From assembly GCF_001937195.1 (NCBI RefSeq), contig NZ_MSDO01000010.1, forward strand, positions 1 to 64,000: a stretch of DNA of 64,000 nucleotides, in the 5' to 3' direction. Within the stretch, counting starts at the first letter, position 1; each line of letters opens with the position of its first letter. This document shows, one piece after another, positions 47,146 to 56,443 of this stretch. Both the position numbers and the translations under genes were made by a program. The notes under the pieces are model-generated. The model worked only from the letters and a program-made list of their open reading frames with translations. It had not been told where the DNA came from and made no database searches. The stretch comes from Salinicola socius. Its GTDB lineage: Bacteria > Pseudomonadota > Gammaproteobacteria > Pseudomonadales > Halomonadaceae.

Positions 47146-48555
47146 CTATTCGTCGGCCAGCGCCGGCAGCAGTACCTTGACCTTGCGCGTCAGGGTGTTG
47201 CGTCCCCACCCCAGCAATTCGGCAGCCTCGCCCTTGCGCCCGCCGGTATGTTTCAAGGCAGTCTCGATCAGGATGCGCTCGAAATCCGGCACGGCCTCTT
47301 CGAGCAGATGCGTGTGACCCGAGGCCAAGGCCCGGTCCGCCCACTCCCGGAACGCATTGCGCCAGTCGCCGCTGGGCGCTTCGCTGCCCTCTAGGTCACG
47401 CAGTTCCGGCGGCAGATCATCGACCAGCACTTCACGCCCGGAGGCCATCACCGTGAGCCAACGACAGGTATTTTCCAGCTGACGAACATTGCCGGGCCAG
47501 GGTAACCGGGTCAGATGCGTCTCGGCATCCTTGGTCAGAACCTTGGATTCGGCCGAGAGTTCCTTGGCGGCCTCGGCCAGAAAATGCTGGGCCAGACGGG
47601 GAATGTCCTCCCGGCGCTCCGACAGTCGGGGCAGATGAACGCGAATCACGTTGAGCCGGTGGAACAGATCCTCTCGAAAACGGCCGTCCATCACCAATTT
47701 TTCCAGGTTCTGGTGGGTCGCGGCAATGATCCTGACATCGACCTTCACCGGCACATGGCCGCCTACCCGGTAGAATTCGCCGTCCGCCAGCACGCGAAGT
47801 AGACGGGTCTGGGTGTCGGCGGGCATGTCACCGATCTCATCGAGGAACAGCGTGCCACCATCGGCCTGCTCGAAGCGCCCGCGACGCTGGGCTGCGGCGC
47901 CGGTGAACGCGCCCTTCTCATGGCCGAAAAGTTCCGACTCCATCAGATCCTTGGGGATCGCCGCCATGTTGAGCGCAATGAACGGATGGCCACTGCGCGG
48001 GCTGTGCTGATGCAGCGCCTGAGCGACGCGCTCCTTGCCGGTACCCGATTCGCCGTTGATCAGTACGGTAATGTGCGATTGCGATAGCCGACCGATGGCC
48101 CGGAACACCTCCTGCATCGCCGGCGCCTCGCCAATGATCTCGGCGGAAAGCCCCTCCGGCATCGCCGCTGGCGAGCGCCGTTCGCGGGCATGAGCCACGC
48201 CCCGCCGGACCAGCGCCAGCGCATCGTCGACATCGAACGGCTTGGGCAGATATTCGAACGCCCCGCCCTGATAGGACGCCACGGCACTGTCCAGATCCGA
48301 GTGCGCCGTCATCACGATGACCGGCAGGTCGGGATGCATCTCGCGAACCTTGGCCATCAGGTCGAGCCCGTCGAGCCCCGGCATCCGAATGTCGGTCAGC
48401 AGTACGTCCGGTGGGTGTCGCTCGATCGACGCGAGCGCGGCATCGGCCCGCTCGAACGACTGCACCTCGAGATCCGGCTGCGCCAGGGCCCTTTCCAGAA
48501 CCCAGCGGATCGCACGGTCGTCGTCGACGATCGCGATACGGGCGACTTCAGTCAT
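47146..48555 (-). CDS. ntrC: Nitrogen regulator NtrC (GlnG)
   Basis: Sigma-54 activator of 469 aa. The receiver has phosphoacceptor D55 (LLTDIRMPG) and lysine in EYLPKPFD. The AAA+ domain shows Walker A GESGTGKE, the GAFTGA loop (EKGAFTGAAAQ), Walker B LFLDEIGDMP and R-finger region. The C-terminal Fis-like helix-turn-helix is FERILIETALKHTGGRKGEAAELLGWGRNTLTRKVK. Start 48555 has GGAG at the right distance. The reading frame is open for 53 more codons because the upstream 18-bp repeat happens to read KYRSHR over and over; this is not part of the protein. Confidence 0.96.
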   Translation of the reverse strand: MTEVARIAIVDDDRAIRWVLERALAQPDLEVQSFERADAALASIERHPPDVLLTDIRMPGLDGLDLMAKVREMHPDLPVIVMTAHSDLDSAVASYQGGAFEYLPKPFDVDDALALVRRGVAHARERRSPAAMPEGLSAEIIGEAPAMQEVFRAIGRLSQSHITVLINGESGTGKERVAQALHQHSPRSGHPFIALNMAAIPKDLMESELFGHEKGAFTGAAAQRRGRFEQADGGTLFLDEIGDMPADTQTRLLRVLADGEFYRVGGHVPVKVDVRIIAATHQNLEKLVMDGRFREDLFHRLNVIRVHLPRLSERREDIPRLAQHFLAEAAKELSAESKVLTKDAETHLTRLPWPGNVRQLENTCRWLTVMASGREVLVDDLPPELRDLEGSEAPSGDWRNAFREWADRALASGHTHLLEEAVPDFERILIETALKHTGGRKGEAAELLGWGRNTLTRKVKVLLPALADE

Positions 48556-48596
48556 GGCAGTTCTCCAGCAGAACGGTGAATCGCGCTCTCGGCGAC

Positions 48597-48702
48597 TTCG
48601 ATACTTTCGATGACTTCGATATTTTCGATGACTTCGATACTTTCGATGACTTCGGTACTTTCGATGACTTCGGTACTTTCGATGACTTCGGTACTTCGAA
48701 AC
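48597..48702. repeat. 18-bp tandem repeat between ntrB and ntrC
   Basis: Five units of 18 bp (starting 48597, 48615, 48633, 48651, 48669; core TTCGATACTTTCGATGAC) and a partial sixth fill the gap between the ntrB stop and the ntrC leader. Units 1 and 3 match exactly, units 4 and 5 match each other exactly. The array is transcribed with ntrBC and ends 42 bases before the ntrC start. Confidence 0.9.
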
Positions 48703-48780
48703 TCCCGACAACATGGGTCGGCAGCCCGCGTGTCCGAGGTGGCAACGGCATCCGGGTGCGAAGTGGAAACGCAGTCCAAC

Positions 48781-49836
48781 TCACTGCGGCGCCTCGAAAG
48801 GAATCAGCAACCGGAACTCCGTCGCGCCCGGGTGCGATTCGCATTCGATCAAGCCCTGGTGCTGATGCAGAATCGACTGCGCGATCGACAGACCCAGGCC
48901 GCTGCCCTCGGCACGCCCGGACACCATCGGGAAGAACAGGGTCTCGCGAATGTGCTCGGGGATTCCGGGGCCGTTGTCGATGATCGCGACTTCGCAAACC
49001 AGTCGGTGGCGCTCGGCGCCCAACGTGAACTGACGACGAACCCGAGTTCGCAACAGCAGACGCGGTTCGAGCGTGCCGGACTCCTCCATGGCCTGAACCG
49101 CATTGCGCGCGATATTCAGAACGGCCTGGATCAACTGCGGCTCGTCACCGATCAGGTCCGGCATGCTGGGGTCATAGTTGCGCTCGAAACTCAGCTGATG
49201 GTGCTCCGCCTCGAGCAGCACCCGCACCCGCTCCAGCACTTTGTGCACGTTGAGCGGCTCGTGGTGCACCAGCGTATTGGGGCCCAGCATGCGGTCGACC
49301 AGATCTCGCAGCCGATCCGCTTCCTCGACGATGATCCGGGTGAACTCGGTGAGTTGCGGATCGGGAAGATCCCGCTCCAGCAGCTGCGCGGCGCCCCGAA
49401 TGCCACCCAGCGGGTTCTTGACCTCGTGGGCGAGACCGCGCATCAGCACCTTGACCGTCTCCTGACGCGCCATCAGGGCCTCTTCTCGCGAGATTCGCAG
49501 CAGCCGGTCCCGCGGTTCGATCTCGAGCAGCAGTTCGCGACTGGTGATCGGTGTCGCAGTGAAATCCACCGTGATCACGTCACCCGCGGTCAGCACCAAT
49601 GCCGCTTCGCGCTGGGTATAAGGATGAAATTCCTGCATCGCCTTGTGTAGCACCTGGCGAACGCTGCCATCCTCGCCGTTCAGGCACTCGAGCCATTGCC
49701 CGACGACCCGGGGGCGGCTCGCGGCCAGCAGCGCCTCGGCGGCAGGGTTGAGCCAGCGCACGTGAAGACTCTCGTCGAGTAACAGGACGGCCGTCGTCAT
49801 GTGCTCCAGCAAACGTTGATACATGCGTTGTTCCAT
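48781..49836 (-). CDS. ntrB: Nitrogen sensor kinase NtrB (GlnL)
   Basis: PII-controlled histidine kinase of 351 aa that phosphorylates NtrC. A PAS-like domain covers about 5-120 (YQRLLEHMTTAVLLLDESLHVRWLNPAAEALL), the phosphoacceptor is H137 in GLAHEVKNPLGGIRGAAQLL, and the ATPase boxes are NIARNAVQAM, IDNGPGIP and EGSGLGLSI. ATG 49836 lacks a clear ribosome binding site; a second ATG four codons on is possible. A sigma-54 promoter with upstream NtrC dyad is visible ahead of it. Confidence 0.95.
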   Translation of the reverse strand: MEQRMYQRLLEHMTTAVLLLDESLHVRWLNPAAEALLAASRPRVVGQWLECLNGEDGSVRQVLHKAMQEFHPYTQREAALVLTAGDVITVDFTATPITSRELLLEIEPRDRLLRISREEALMARQETVKVLMRGLAHEVKNPLGGIRGAAQLLERDLPDPQLTEFTRIIVEEADRLRDLVDRMLGPNTLVHHEPLNVHKVLERVRVLLEAEHHQLSFERNYDPSMPDLIGDEPQLIQAVLNIARNAVQAMEESGTLEPRLLLRTRVRRQFTLGAERHRLVCEVAIIDNGPGIPEHIRETLFFPMVSGRAEGSGLGLSIAQSILHQHQGLIECESHPGATEFRLLIPFEAPQ

Positions 49837-49864
49837 CGTGGTGATCCGGTATGTGCTTATACAG

Positions 49865-49880
49865 TGCAAAAACCGCGCCA
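49865..49880 (-). promoter_or_regulatory. Sigma-54 promoter of ntrBC
   Basis: On the minus strand TGGCGCGGTTTTTGCA matches the -24/-12 consensus TGGCACG-N4-TTGCA, with GG and GC 10 bases apart. It lies 29 bases before the ntrB start. Confidence 0.75.
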
Positions 49881-49954
49881 CTCCCAGATTCGAGCCGCTG
49901 CCGTAGGAGTGCTCGATGAGAGCCTGATCTTTCGTTCATCGAACCAGAACTTCA

Positions 49955-49971
49955 TTCACCAAAATAGTGCA
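49955..49971 (-). promoter_or_regulatory. NtrC-binding site upstream of ntrBC
   Basis: TGCACTATTTTGGTGAA on the minus strand matches the NtrC dyad TGCACTAAAATGGTGCA of enteric glnA control regions in both half sites. It is about 75 bases upstream of the sigma-54 promoter, a normal enhancer distance. Confidence 0.65.
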
Positions 49972-50001
49972 CGCGCTTGAAAGAACGCCCACCGATCGGG
50001 A

Positions 50002-50568
50002 TTACCGTTTGCGGTTGGGGTTATTGGGATTGGCCGGCAGGTTGACGCTGGCCCGTTGCACGTAGAGCGTTACCGTCGGCGTCGACAGGCGTACTCGGCC
50101 CTGGGCATCGAGCAGCTCGGCCTGAAGCTGATGTTCGCCGCGGTCGAGCTGGCTCAGCGCGAAGACGCTGGTGTGCATCGGTGACTGGCTGATCTTGCCA
50201 TCGACCCGGAGTTGAACACGATCGTCTCGCTGCAGCGCGGGCTCGATCGCCAGCTTCACCTGGACGTTACCGGCCTGGCCGGTCGGCAGCGTCTGGCCGT
50301 TGGCCGGGCTGGTGATCGCGAAGCGGTCGTACTCGATGGCCGGCGTCGGTGCCGCCGCTGGCTTGGGAGGGTACGTGCCGGATTCGATCTCGACGGGATC
50401 GACCACCGTGATCGGTTTGAGGTCGATCCGTTGGCCCGCTTTCGGCTCGTCGCTGTAGACCACCTTGCCATCGGCATCGACATGCCGATAGACCGAGGCC
50501 GCCATGACCGGCATGGCGAACGACAGCGCCGTACCCCAGATCATCCACCCCACCACCCGTGTTTGCAT
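50002..50568 (-). CDS. Exported DUF4124-domain protein
   Basis: Protein of 188 aa with signal peptide about 1-24 (VVGWMIWGTALSFAMPVMAA), then a DUF4124 domain (SVYRHVDADGKVVYSDEPKAGQRIDLKPI), a proline-rich linker and a beta-rich C-terminal part (FAITSPANGQTLPTGQAGNVQVKLAIEPALQRDDRVQLRVDGK...RLSTPTVTLYVQRA). Such proteins sit between glnA and ntrBC in many gammaproteobacteria, but their role is unknown. GAGGAG lies before ATG 50568. The glnA terminator lies just upstream, so some transcription may read through. Confidence 0.85.
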   Translation of the reverse strand: MQTRVVGWMIWGTALSFAMPVMAASVYRHVDADGKVVYSDEPKAGQRIDLKPITVVDPVEIESGTYPPKPAAAPTPAIEYDRFAITSPANGQTLPTGQAGNVQVKLAIEPALQRDDRVQLRVDGKISQSPMHTSVFALSQLDRGEHQLQAELLDAQGRVRLSTPTVTLYVQRASVNLPANPNNPNRKR

Positions 50569-50613
50569 CGTCGCCACTCCTCGCCATTCATCCATCGTCA
50601 TCGGCCCGGTGAC

Positions 50614-50638
50614 GAAAAAGCCCCACCGAAGTGGGGCT
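50614..50638 (-). terminator. Rho-independent terminator of glnA
   Basis: On the minus strand AGCCCCAC-TTCG-GTGGGGCT is followed by TTTTTC, 49 bases after the glnA stop. The stable TTCG loop makes this a strong terminator. Confidence 0.88.
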
Positions 50639-50686
50639 CTGTCAGGCCGCAGGTCAGGGCTTGAACCTTGGACGCTGTGTCGACGC

Positions 50687-52093
50687 TTAGACGCTGTAGT
50701 ACAGATCGAACTCGACCGGATGCGTCGCGAGGCGCAGACGCTCGACGTCCTCGTTCTTCAGCGCGATGTAGGCATCGATCATGTCGTCGGTGAACACGCC
50801 ACCTTCGGTCAGGAAGGCACGATCGGCGTCGAGCGCTTCCAGGGCCTGATCGAGGCTGGTCGCCACGGTCGGGACCTTCTTGCCTTCTTCCGGCGGCAGA
50901 TCGTACAAATTCTTGTCCATGGCATCGCCAGGATGAATCTTGTTCTTGATCCCGTCGATACCGGCCATCAGCATCGCAGAGAACGCCAGGTACGGGTTGG
51001 CAGTCGGGTCGGGGAAACGGGTCTCGACGCGCTTGCCCTTGGGGTTGGAGGTGTACGGAATACGAATGGACGCAGAGCGGTTACGCGCACTGTAGGCCAG
51101 CATGACCGGCGCTTCGAAGCCCGGCACCAGACGCTTGTAGGAGTTGGTCGAAGCGTTGGTGAAGGCGTTCAGCGCACGCGCATGCTTGATGATACCGCCA
51201 ATGTAATACAGTGCCATTTCGGACAGGCCGGCGTACTCGTCGCCCGCGAACTGGTTGGTGCCGTCCTTCCAGAAAGACTGGTGAACGTGCATCCCGGAAC
51301 CGTTGTCGCCGACCAGTGGCTTGGGCATGAAGGTTGCCGTCTTGCCGTAGGCATGCGCGACGTTGTGGATGACGTACTTCATCTCCTGAACTTCGTCGGC
51401 CTTCTTCACCAGCGTGTTGAACTTGACGCCGATTTCGTTCTGACCGGCGTTGGCCACTTCGTGGTGATGCACTTCGACGCTCTGGCCGATCGCCTGCAGC
51501 GTGTTGCACATCGCGCTGCGAATGTCGTGGAAGCTGTCGACCGGCGGCACCGGGAAGTAGCCCCCCTTGACGCGCGGACGGTGTGCCAGGTTGCCACCCT
51601 CGACCTGACGATCGGTGGACCAGGCGCCCTCTTCGGAGGAGATCTTGTACATGGAGCCTTCGATATCGGTCTTCCAATGCACTTCGTCGAAGATGAAGAA
51701 CTCGGGTTCCGGACCGAAGAACGCGGTGTCGCCCAGACCGGTGCTGTTCAGATAGGCTTCGGCGCGCTTGGCGATGGAGCGCGGATCACGCTCGTAACCC
51801 TGCATGGTCGCCGGCTCGATGATGTCGCAGCGCAGAATCAGGGTGGAGTCTTCGGTGAACGGGTCGAGGAATGCGGTTCCGTCTTCCGGGCGCAGAATCA
51901 TGTCGGACTCGTTGATGCCCTTCCAGCCTTCGATAGAAGAGCCGTCGAACATCTGGCCGTCTTCGAAGAATTCCGTATCGATGGCGCTGGCAGGAATGGT
52001 GACGTGCTGCTCCTTGCCCTTGGTATCGGTAAAGCGCAGATCCACCCACTTGACGTCGTGTTCTTCGATGAGGGCGAGGGTTTTCTCAGACAT
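50687..52093 (-). CDS. glnA: Glutamine synthetase type I
   Basis: GlnA of 468 aa, the ammonia-assimilating enzyme. Start [34 protein letters not shown], substrate loops [31 protein letters not shown] and the adenylylation tyrosine Y397 (NLYDLPPEE), so activity should be controlled by GlnE. GGAGGA precedes ATG 52093. Upstream lies a sigma-54 promoter at 52219-52234 and NtrC-like dyads at 52364-52405; it is the head of the nitrogen-control block followed by DUF4124 gene, ntrB and ntrC. Confidence 0.97.
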   Translation of the reverse strand: MSEKTLALIEEHDVKWVDLRFTDTKGKEQHVTIPASAIDTEFFEDGQMFDGSSIEGWKGINESDMILRPEDGTAFLDPFTEDSTLILRCDIIEPATMQGYERDPRSIAKRAEAYLNSTGLGDTAFFGPEPEFFIFDEVHWKTDIEGSMYKISSEEGAWSTDRQVEGGNLAHRPRVKGGYFPVPPVDSFHDIRSAMCNTLQAIGQSVEVHHHEVANAGQNEIGVKFNTLVKKADEVQEMKYVIHNVAHAYGKTATFMPKPLVGDNGSGMHVHQSFWKDGTNQFAGDEYAGLSEMALYYIGGIIKHARALNAFTNASTNSYKRLVPGFEAPVMLAYSARNRSASIRIPYTSNPKGKRVETRFPDPTANPYLAFSAMLMAGIDGIKNKIHPGDAMDKNLYDLPPEEGKKVPTVATSLDQALEALDADRAFLTEGGVFTDDMIDAYIALKNEDVERLRLATHPVEFDLYYSV

Positions 52094-52218
52094 GTCTTCC
52101 TCCACTGTGAGCCATGGCTCGATTCGTTGGCGAATATCCAACACCGTTTTTTGGCATGCGTGTTTTGTAGCACGAAGTCGGCGCTCTTGCCCACGCGCAC
52201 ACCGTTTTTACATGGACA

Positions 52219-52234
52219 TGCAGAGAATGTGCCA
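52219..52234 (-). promoter_or_regulatory. Sigma-54 promoter of glnA
   Basis: On the minus strand TGGCACATTCTCTGCA contains GG and GC exactly 10 bases apart and six of six bases of the TGGCAC -24 block. It lies 126 bases before the glnA start. Confidence 0.75.
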
Positions 52235-52363
52235 AAATGAGGCATAGCCACGATCAGATTCATTAACCACATGATGTGACGGAGATTTTTAAACCTTTCC
52301 GCGGAATCAAAACTGCTGCGCGAGGGGAAATTCGCTGGCCGAGGATGCTTGAAAATTCTCATA

Positions 52364-52405
52364 GGCATCAATTTGGTGCACTAGACTGATCGTGTGCACC
52401 AAAAC
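52364..52405 (-). promoter_or_regulatory. NtrC enhancer sites of glnA
   Basis: GGCATCAATTTGGTGCA (52364-52380) keeps the TGGTGCA half of the NtrC dyad and most of the other half; TGCACCAAAAC (52395-52405) is a second half-site in opposite orientation. Together they form the long palindrome TTGGTGCAC...GTGCACCAA. They lie 130-170 bases upstream of the sigma-54 promoter. Confidence 0.65.
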
Positions 52406-52512
52406 AACACTTTGCGAGCATTGCCGGAAACTTTGCCGAACATCGTCGGGCAACGGATACTGTTCCAATGCACTCCAACTCGGTGCAGGCTCTGCTTGCA
52501 AACGCTTTCAAG

Positions 52513-52551
52513 GGACCCTTTTACAGGACCCTTTTACAGGACTCTTTCAAC
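52513..52551. repeat. 13-bp tandem repeat upstream of NodB-like gene
   Basis: Two perfect copies of GGACCCTTTTACA (52513-52525, 52526-52538) and a degenerate third (52539-52551), 87 bases before the gene start. Confidence 0.75.
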
Positions 52552-52637
52552 GGATAGCGACGGATACGCTCGTAACGAATACTATCGACGGACGCCTTGC
52601 TTGGTGGCGCTCAATGACTTCAGTAATGGAATGACTC

Positions 52638-53627
52638 ATGCCCAGGCTGGATCGCACACAGGATGTGGTACAGCGCCTACGCGGTCACTGGCGTCTCAGC
52701 CTGAGTGAACCGCTGTGGGGGCGAAGCGCGATACTCGCGCTGCGCCGAGTGCTGGATGACGAAGCCGAAGCCCGCCTGCCTCATCGGGCAGACTGGTGCC
52801 TGGGCCCGGACAGTTTTCGGCAGCTGCTGGAAAGTCTCAGCGAAAGCGCGCAGATCGTCAGCCTCGAAAGCGTGCTTCAACTGCACCACGATCAACTGCC
52901 GAGAGTCGCGCTCACGTTCGACGGCGGCTGGCGCGATACCCTCAGGCAGGTCTCGCCGATACTGGAACGGCTGGCCCTGCCGGCCAATGTCTTTCTCCCC
53001 TGTCCGGTCACCCAGCAGGCCTGGAGCACTTGGCACGAAGCGCTGAGCGAATCCCTGTGGCGCGAAGAAACGGCCGACACTGCCCATCGGCGGCTCGCCG
53101 AGGCTGGCCTGCCGGCGCCTCCGATCGTCACCGGTCAGCGAGACGAACGCTACAGCCAAGCCATCAGGAACTACATCGATGAGCTCGATCAGTCGGAGTC
53201 GGCCGCCACGCTATGCGCTGTGGCGGCTGGCCTGGGTACTGAAACGACGTTCACCGACGAAGCGCTGGATGCGTTCAGCATCCGTCGTCTCGAGCAGGGC
53301 GGGCTGTTTCGCTTCGGCAGCCTGATGCCGCCCCGATCGGTACCTCGTGATGCCCGAGCACTGGCTCGACTACGCGAAAGTCGTCACCAGCTTTCGGTTC
53401 TATGCCGCCACCCGTTGCCGATCGCCGCCGCTGTCGACGAGTTCCCGGACGACGCCTTGATGCAGCTGGCGGCAAGTGCGGATATCGAGCGCGTGTTGAC
53501 CCGCCGCGCGGGCTGGCTGGAGCCACCGGTCGATACCGTGCTCCTGCCACGTTTCGTGATTACGCATCCGGTTGCCAACAGTCCCGGCCGGCTGTTCGAT
53601 TGGCTATTGGGCAACCTGCACACTTAG
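52638..53627 (+). CDS. Polysaccharide deacetylase-like (NodB fold) protein with degenerate active site
   Basis: Protein of 329 aa without signal peptide. The NodB-like core is VALTFDGGWRDTLRQVSPILERLALPANVFLPC (90-122), where the usual TFDDG reads TFDGG (93-97), so the metal-binding second Asp is missing. The second metal motif HxxxxH, expected after GLFRFG, reads SLMPPRSVP with neither histidine. It should therefore be enzymatically dead. The start has no strong ribosome binding site but fits the family. Its stop and that of the convergent nucleotidyltransferase gene lie in a small TAGTAGC duplication. Confidence 0.72.
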   Translation: MPRLDRTQDVVQRLRGHWRLSLSEPLWGRSAILALRRVLDDEAEARLPHRADWCLGPDSFRQLLESLSESAQIVSLESVLQLHHDQLPRVALTFDGGWRDTLRQVSPILERLALPANVFLPCPVTQQAWSTWHEALSESLWREETADTAHRRLAEAGLPAPPIVTGQRDERYSQAIRNYIDELDQSESAATLCAVAAGLGTETTFTDEALDAFSIRRLEQGGLFRFGSLMPPRSVPRDARALARLRESRHQLSVLCRHPLPIAAAVDEFPDDALMQLAASADIERVLTRRAGWLEPPVDTVLLPRFVITHPVANSPGRLFDWLLGNLHT

Positions 53628-53630
53628 TAG

Positions 53631-54203
53631 CTAGTAGCGGCCGTTTCGCGCTTTCTCAAAACCCTGGATCTCGAGCTGCGGCCACTGTCGTCGCCAGCCC
53701 TTGGCAACCACGCGCCGCCGGAATACCTCGGGGTCGCCATGGCGCGGGTTGTGGGTGACGCGTCCGGCCAGCAGCGACGACAAACCCAATGGCGCGATCA
53801 GGTGAAGACAGTCGTCATCATCCAGCGTCACCCCCACCGCCGTTTCACACTCGACCCACACACTCAACGCTTCTTCTATGGAGACATAGGGAAGATGACC
53901 ATGGCGCTCATGCATTCGGGCCTGATTCTTGACCGACCAGGGCAGAGAAGAGGCATCCCTGAGCCGGCTCGCGCGCTCGCGATCGATAGACTCGCTGCTG
54001 CCGGCAGGGTCGAAGTAGACGAGATCGATATCGTTCAGCGGCGACGCCACCGAATAGCCGTGCAGCCGATCCCACACCAGGTTGCGCACGAATCCGGCGG
54101 CCAGCCACCACTCGGGCAGACGCAACGCGCGCGCCTGGCGCAGTGCGCTCATCCGCCAGGCGTCGGCTCGCACCCACTCGCGCACTCTCTCGAGGTCGTC
54201 CAT
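53631..54203 (-). CDS. Nucleotidyltransferase family protein (DUF925 type)
   Basis: Protein of 190 aa with the nucleotidyltransferase core WLAAGFVRNLVWDRLHGYSVASPLNDIDLVYFD (G-x-x-R and D-x-D motifs), followed by YVSIEEALSVWVECETAVGVTL and HLIAPLGLSSLLAGRVTHNPRH. Such COG3575-type proteins are common but without known substrate. GAAGG precedes ATG 54203; an 18-codon extension of the frame lacks support. It is convergent with the NodB-like gene. Confidence 0.85.
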   Translation of the reverse strand: MDDLERVREWVRADAWRMSALRQARALRLPEWWLAAGFVRNLVWDRLHGYSVASPLNDIDLVYFDPAGSSESIDRERASRLRDASSLPWSVKNQARMHERHGHLPYVSIEEALSVWVECETAVGVTLDDDDCLHLIAPLGLSSLLAGRVTHNPRHGDPEVFRRRVVAKGWRRQWPQLEIQGFEKARNGRY

Positions 54204-54535
54204 CGGCCCTTCAATGCCCTCCTTCCGTCTTTCGCCATTCTCTATCTGCGTTCTCAAGTATCGGCTCCGTCACGGCATCTCCTGTGCGATGCGGCCGCAC
54301 TGCGCCGATAGCCCATGCACCGACAGCGTTTTGACCTGCGGCCGATGGGCTCTCGTCACCCCCCAATGGATCTTGCCCCCTGCCCGTAGACTAAAGTAGC
54401 CAGTGTCGCGCGCTAGGCTGTACAATGCGCGCCCGACCCTCCTACTCAGTGCCCAGGGGACTCGTCGATCCAGCGCTAGAGCGTGGATCATCGACTTAGA
54501 CATGGGCGCACACATTTTACGATGGAAACCGCCCC
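54204..54535. other. 332-base region upstream of typA
   Basis: Probably contains the typA promoter: a TACAAT hexamer at 54421-54426 is a good -10 candidate, but no strong -35 was found at 17 bases. No repeat or RNA fold was seen. Confidence 0.4.
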
Positions 54536-56389
54536 ATGAGTGACAACGCCTCTAACGCTCGGATCGAGAGCATTAGGAACATTGCCATTATCGCCCACGT
54601 CGACCATGGCAAGACGACACTGGTCGACAAGCTCCTGAGCCAGTCCGGCACGCTGGATCGCAAGGCCGAAGGCCAAGACCGGATCATGGATTCCAATGAT
54701 CAGGAGAAAGAACGCGGCATCACGATCCTGGCCAAGAACACCGCGATCCGCTGGGATGACGGCAAAGGCCGCAACTACCACATCAATATCGTCGATACCC
54801 CGGGACACGCCGACTTCGGTGGCGAAGTCGAACGCGTCATGTCCATGGTGGATTCCGTATTGCTGCTGGTCGATGCCGTAGACGGCCCGATGCCGCAGAC
54901 ACGCTTCGTGACCCAGAAGGCCTTCGCCCAGGGTCTCAAGCCGATCGTCGTGGTCAACAAGGTCGACCGCCCCGGCGCGCGTCCGGATTGGGTCGTCGAC
55001 CAGATCTTCGATCTGTTCGACAACCTCGGCGCCACCGACGAGCAGCTCGACTTTCCGATCATCTACTGCTCCGCGCTCAACGGCATCGCCGGCATGGAGC
55101 CGGATTCGATGGCCGAAGACATGACGCCGATGTTCCAGTCGATCGTCGACATCGTCGAGCCGCCCAAGGTCGAACTCGACGGCCCGTTCCAGATGCAGAT
55201 TTCGGCGCTGGACTACAACAGCTACGTCGGCGTCATCGGTCTCGGCCGCATCAAGCGCGGCAGCGTCAAGCCGAGCCAGCAGATCAGCATCATCACCAAG
55301 GAAGGCGCGACCCGTAAGGGCAAGATCGGCCAGGTGATGACGCATATGGGTCTGGAGCGCGTGCAGACCAACGAGGCCACTGCCGGCGACATCGTCTGCA
55401 TCACCGGTATCGACAACCTGGCGATCTCCGACACGCTGTGCGACGTCAACGTCGTCGAAGCGTTGCCGCCGCTCTCCGTCGACGAACCGACCGTCTCGAT
55501 GACCTTCCAGGTCAACGATTCCCCGTTCGCGGGCAGGGACGGCAAGTACGTCACCAGCCGCAACATCAAGGATCGTCTCGACCAGGAGCTGATCCACAAC
55601 GTGGCGCTGCGCGTCGAGCAGGCGGATACGCCGGAGAAGTTCAAGGTCTCCGGACGTGGCGAGCTGCACCTCTCGGTGCTGATCGAGACCATGCGTCGTG
55701 AAGGCTTCGAGCTGGCCGTGGGCCGCCCCGAGGTCATCATCCGCGAGATCGATGGCGTCAAGCAGGAGCCATACGAAGAAGTCATCATCGACTGCGAAGA
55801 GCAGCATCAGGGCTCGGTGATGGAAGAGCTCGGCTACCGCAAGGGCGAGATGACCAACATGAACCCGGATGGCAAGGGTCGTGTGCGTCTGGACTTCATC
55901 ATCCCCGCGCGCGGTCTGATCGGCTTCCGTGGTCAGTTCCTGACGCTGACTTCCGGCACCGGCATCCTGACCAGCCGCTTCGATCATTATGGCCCGCTGA
56001 AGCCGGACGCCTCCATCGAGCGTCGCAATGGGGTGCTGGTCTCCATGGTCGGCGGCAAGGCACTGGCCTATGCGCTTTACGCATTGCAGGAGCGCGGCAA
56101 GCTGATCATCGATCACGCCACCGAAGTCTACGAAGGCATGCTGATCGGCATCAACAACCGTGCCAACGACATGGTGGTCAACCCGACCAAGGGCAAGAAG
56201 CTCGATAACATGCGCTCCACGGGTAACGATGAAAACATCGTGCTGACGCCACCGATCAAGTTCACGCTCGAACAGGCGATCGAATTCCTCGATTCCGATG
56301 AACTGGTGGAAGTGACGCCCGGATTCATCCGCCTGCGCAAGAAGCACCTGACCGAAAACGAGCGCAAGCGAGCCGGCAAGAAAGGCTGA
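54536..56389 (+). CDS. typA: Translational GTPase TypA/BipA
   Basis: Ribosome-binding GTPase of 617 aa involved in 50S assembly and stress or cold response. G1 [11 protein letters not shown]2 [13 protein letters not shown]3 [16 protein letters not shown]4 [10 protein letters not shown]; the C-terminal domain has [20 protein letters not shown] and ends in [16 protein letters not shown]. Length and motifs agree with the family (about 605-617 aa). A perfect 12-bp hairpin follows the stop. Confidence 0.97.
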   Translation: MSDNASNARIESIRNIAIIAHVDHGKTTLVDKLLSQSGTLDRKAEGQDRIMDSNDQEKERGITILAKNTAIRWDDGKGRNYHINIVDTPGHADFGGEVERVMSMVDSVLLLVDAVDGPMPQTRFVTQKAFAQGLKPIVVVNKVDRPGARPDWVVDQIFDLFDNLGATDEQLDFPIIYCSALNGIAGMEPDSMAEDMTPMFQSIVDIVEPPKVELDGPFQMQISALDYNSYVGVIGLGRIKRGSVKPSQQISIITKEGATRKGKIGQVMTHMGLERVQTNEATAGDIVCITGIDNLAISDTLCDVNVVEALPPLSVDEPTVSMTFQVNDSPFAGRDGKYVTSRNIKDRLDQELIHNVALRVEQADTPEKFKVSGRGELHLSVLIETMRREGFELAVGRPEVIIREIDGVKQEPYEEVIIDCEEQHQGSVMEELGYRKGEMTNMNPDGKGRVRLDFIIPARGLIGFRGQFLTLTSGTGILTSRFDHYGPLKPDASIERRNGVLVSMVGGKALAYALYALQERGKLIIDHATEVYEGMLIGINNRANDMVVNPTKGKKLDNMRSTGNDENIVLTPPIKFTLEQAIEFLDSDELVEVTPGFIRLRKKHLTENERKRAGKKG

Positions 56390-56410
56390 TCACGCGCTGC
56401 TGCAAGATCC

Positions 56411-56443
56411 ACGACACCCGCCTCCCGGCGGGTGTCGTCGTTT
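56411..56443 (+). terminator. Terminator of typA
   Basis: ACGACACCCGCC and GGCGGGTGTCGT form a perfect 12-bp stem with a 4-base loop, 22 bases after the typA stop, followed by CGTTT. Confidence 0.65.

Larger units (their letters stand above)
52094..52637. other. 544-base control region of glnA
   Basis: Holds the glnA leader, sigma-54 promoter (52219-52234), a 130-base AT-rich stretch, NtrC-like dyads (52364-52405), and near the plus-strand NodB-like gene three 13-bp tandem repeats (52513-52551). No gene is seen in it. Confidence 0.7.

Noticed and set aside
48597-48714. 53-residue N-terminal extension of NtrC with repeated KYRSHR
   Set aside because: It is the translation of the 18-bp spacer repeat; a good ribosome binding site and the normal NtrC start lie at 48555.
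50687-52240. Plus-strand frame opposite glnA
   Set aside because: glnA is fully conserved on the minus strand; the frame has no ribosome binding site or family features.
54536-56347. Minus-strand open frame of about 600 codons opposite typA
   Set aside because: TypA motifs are complete on the plus strand; the antisense frame is an artefact of codon bias.
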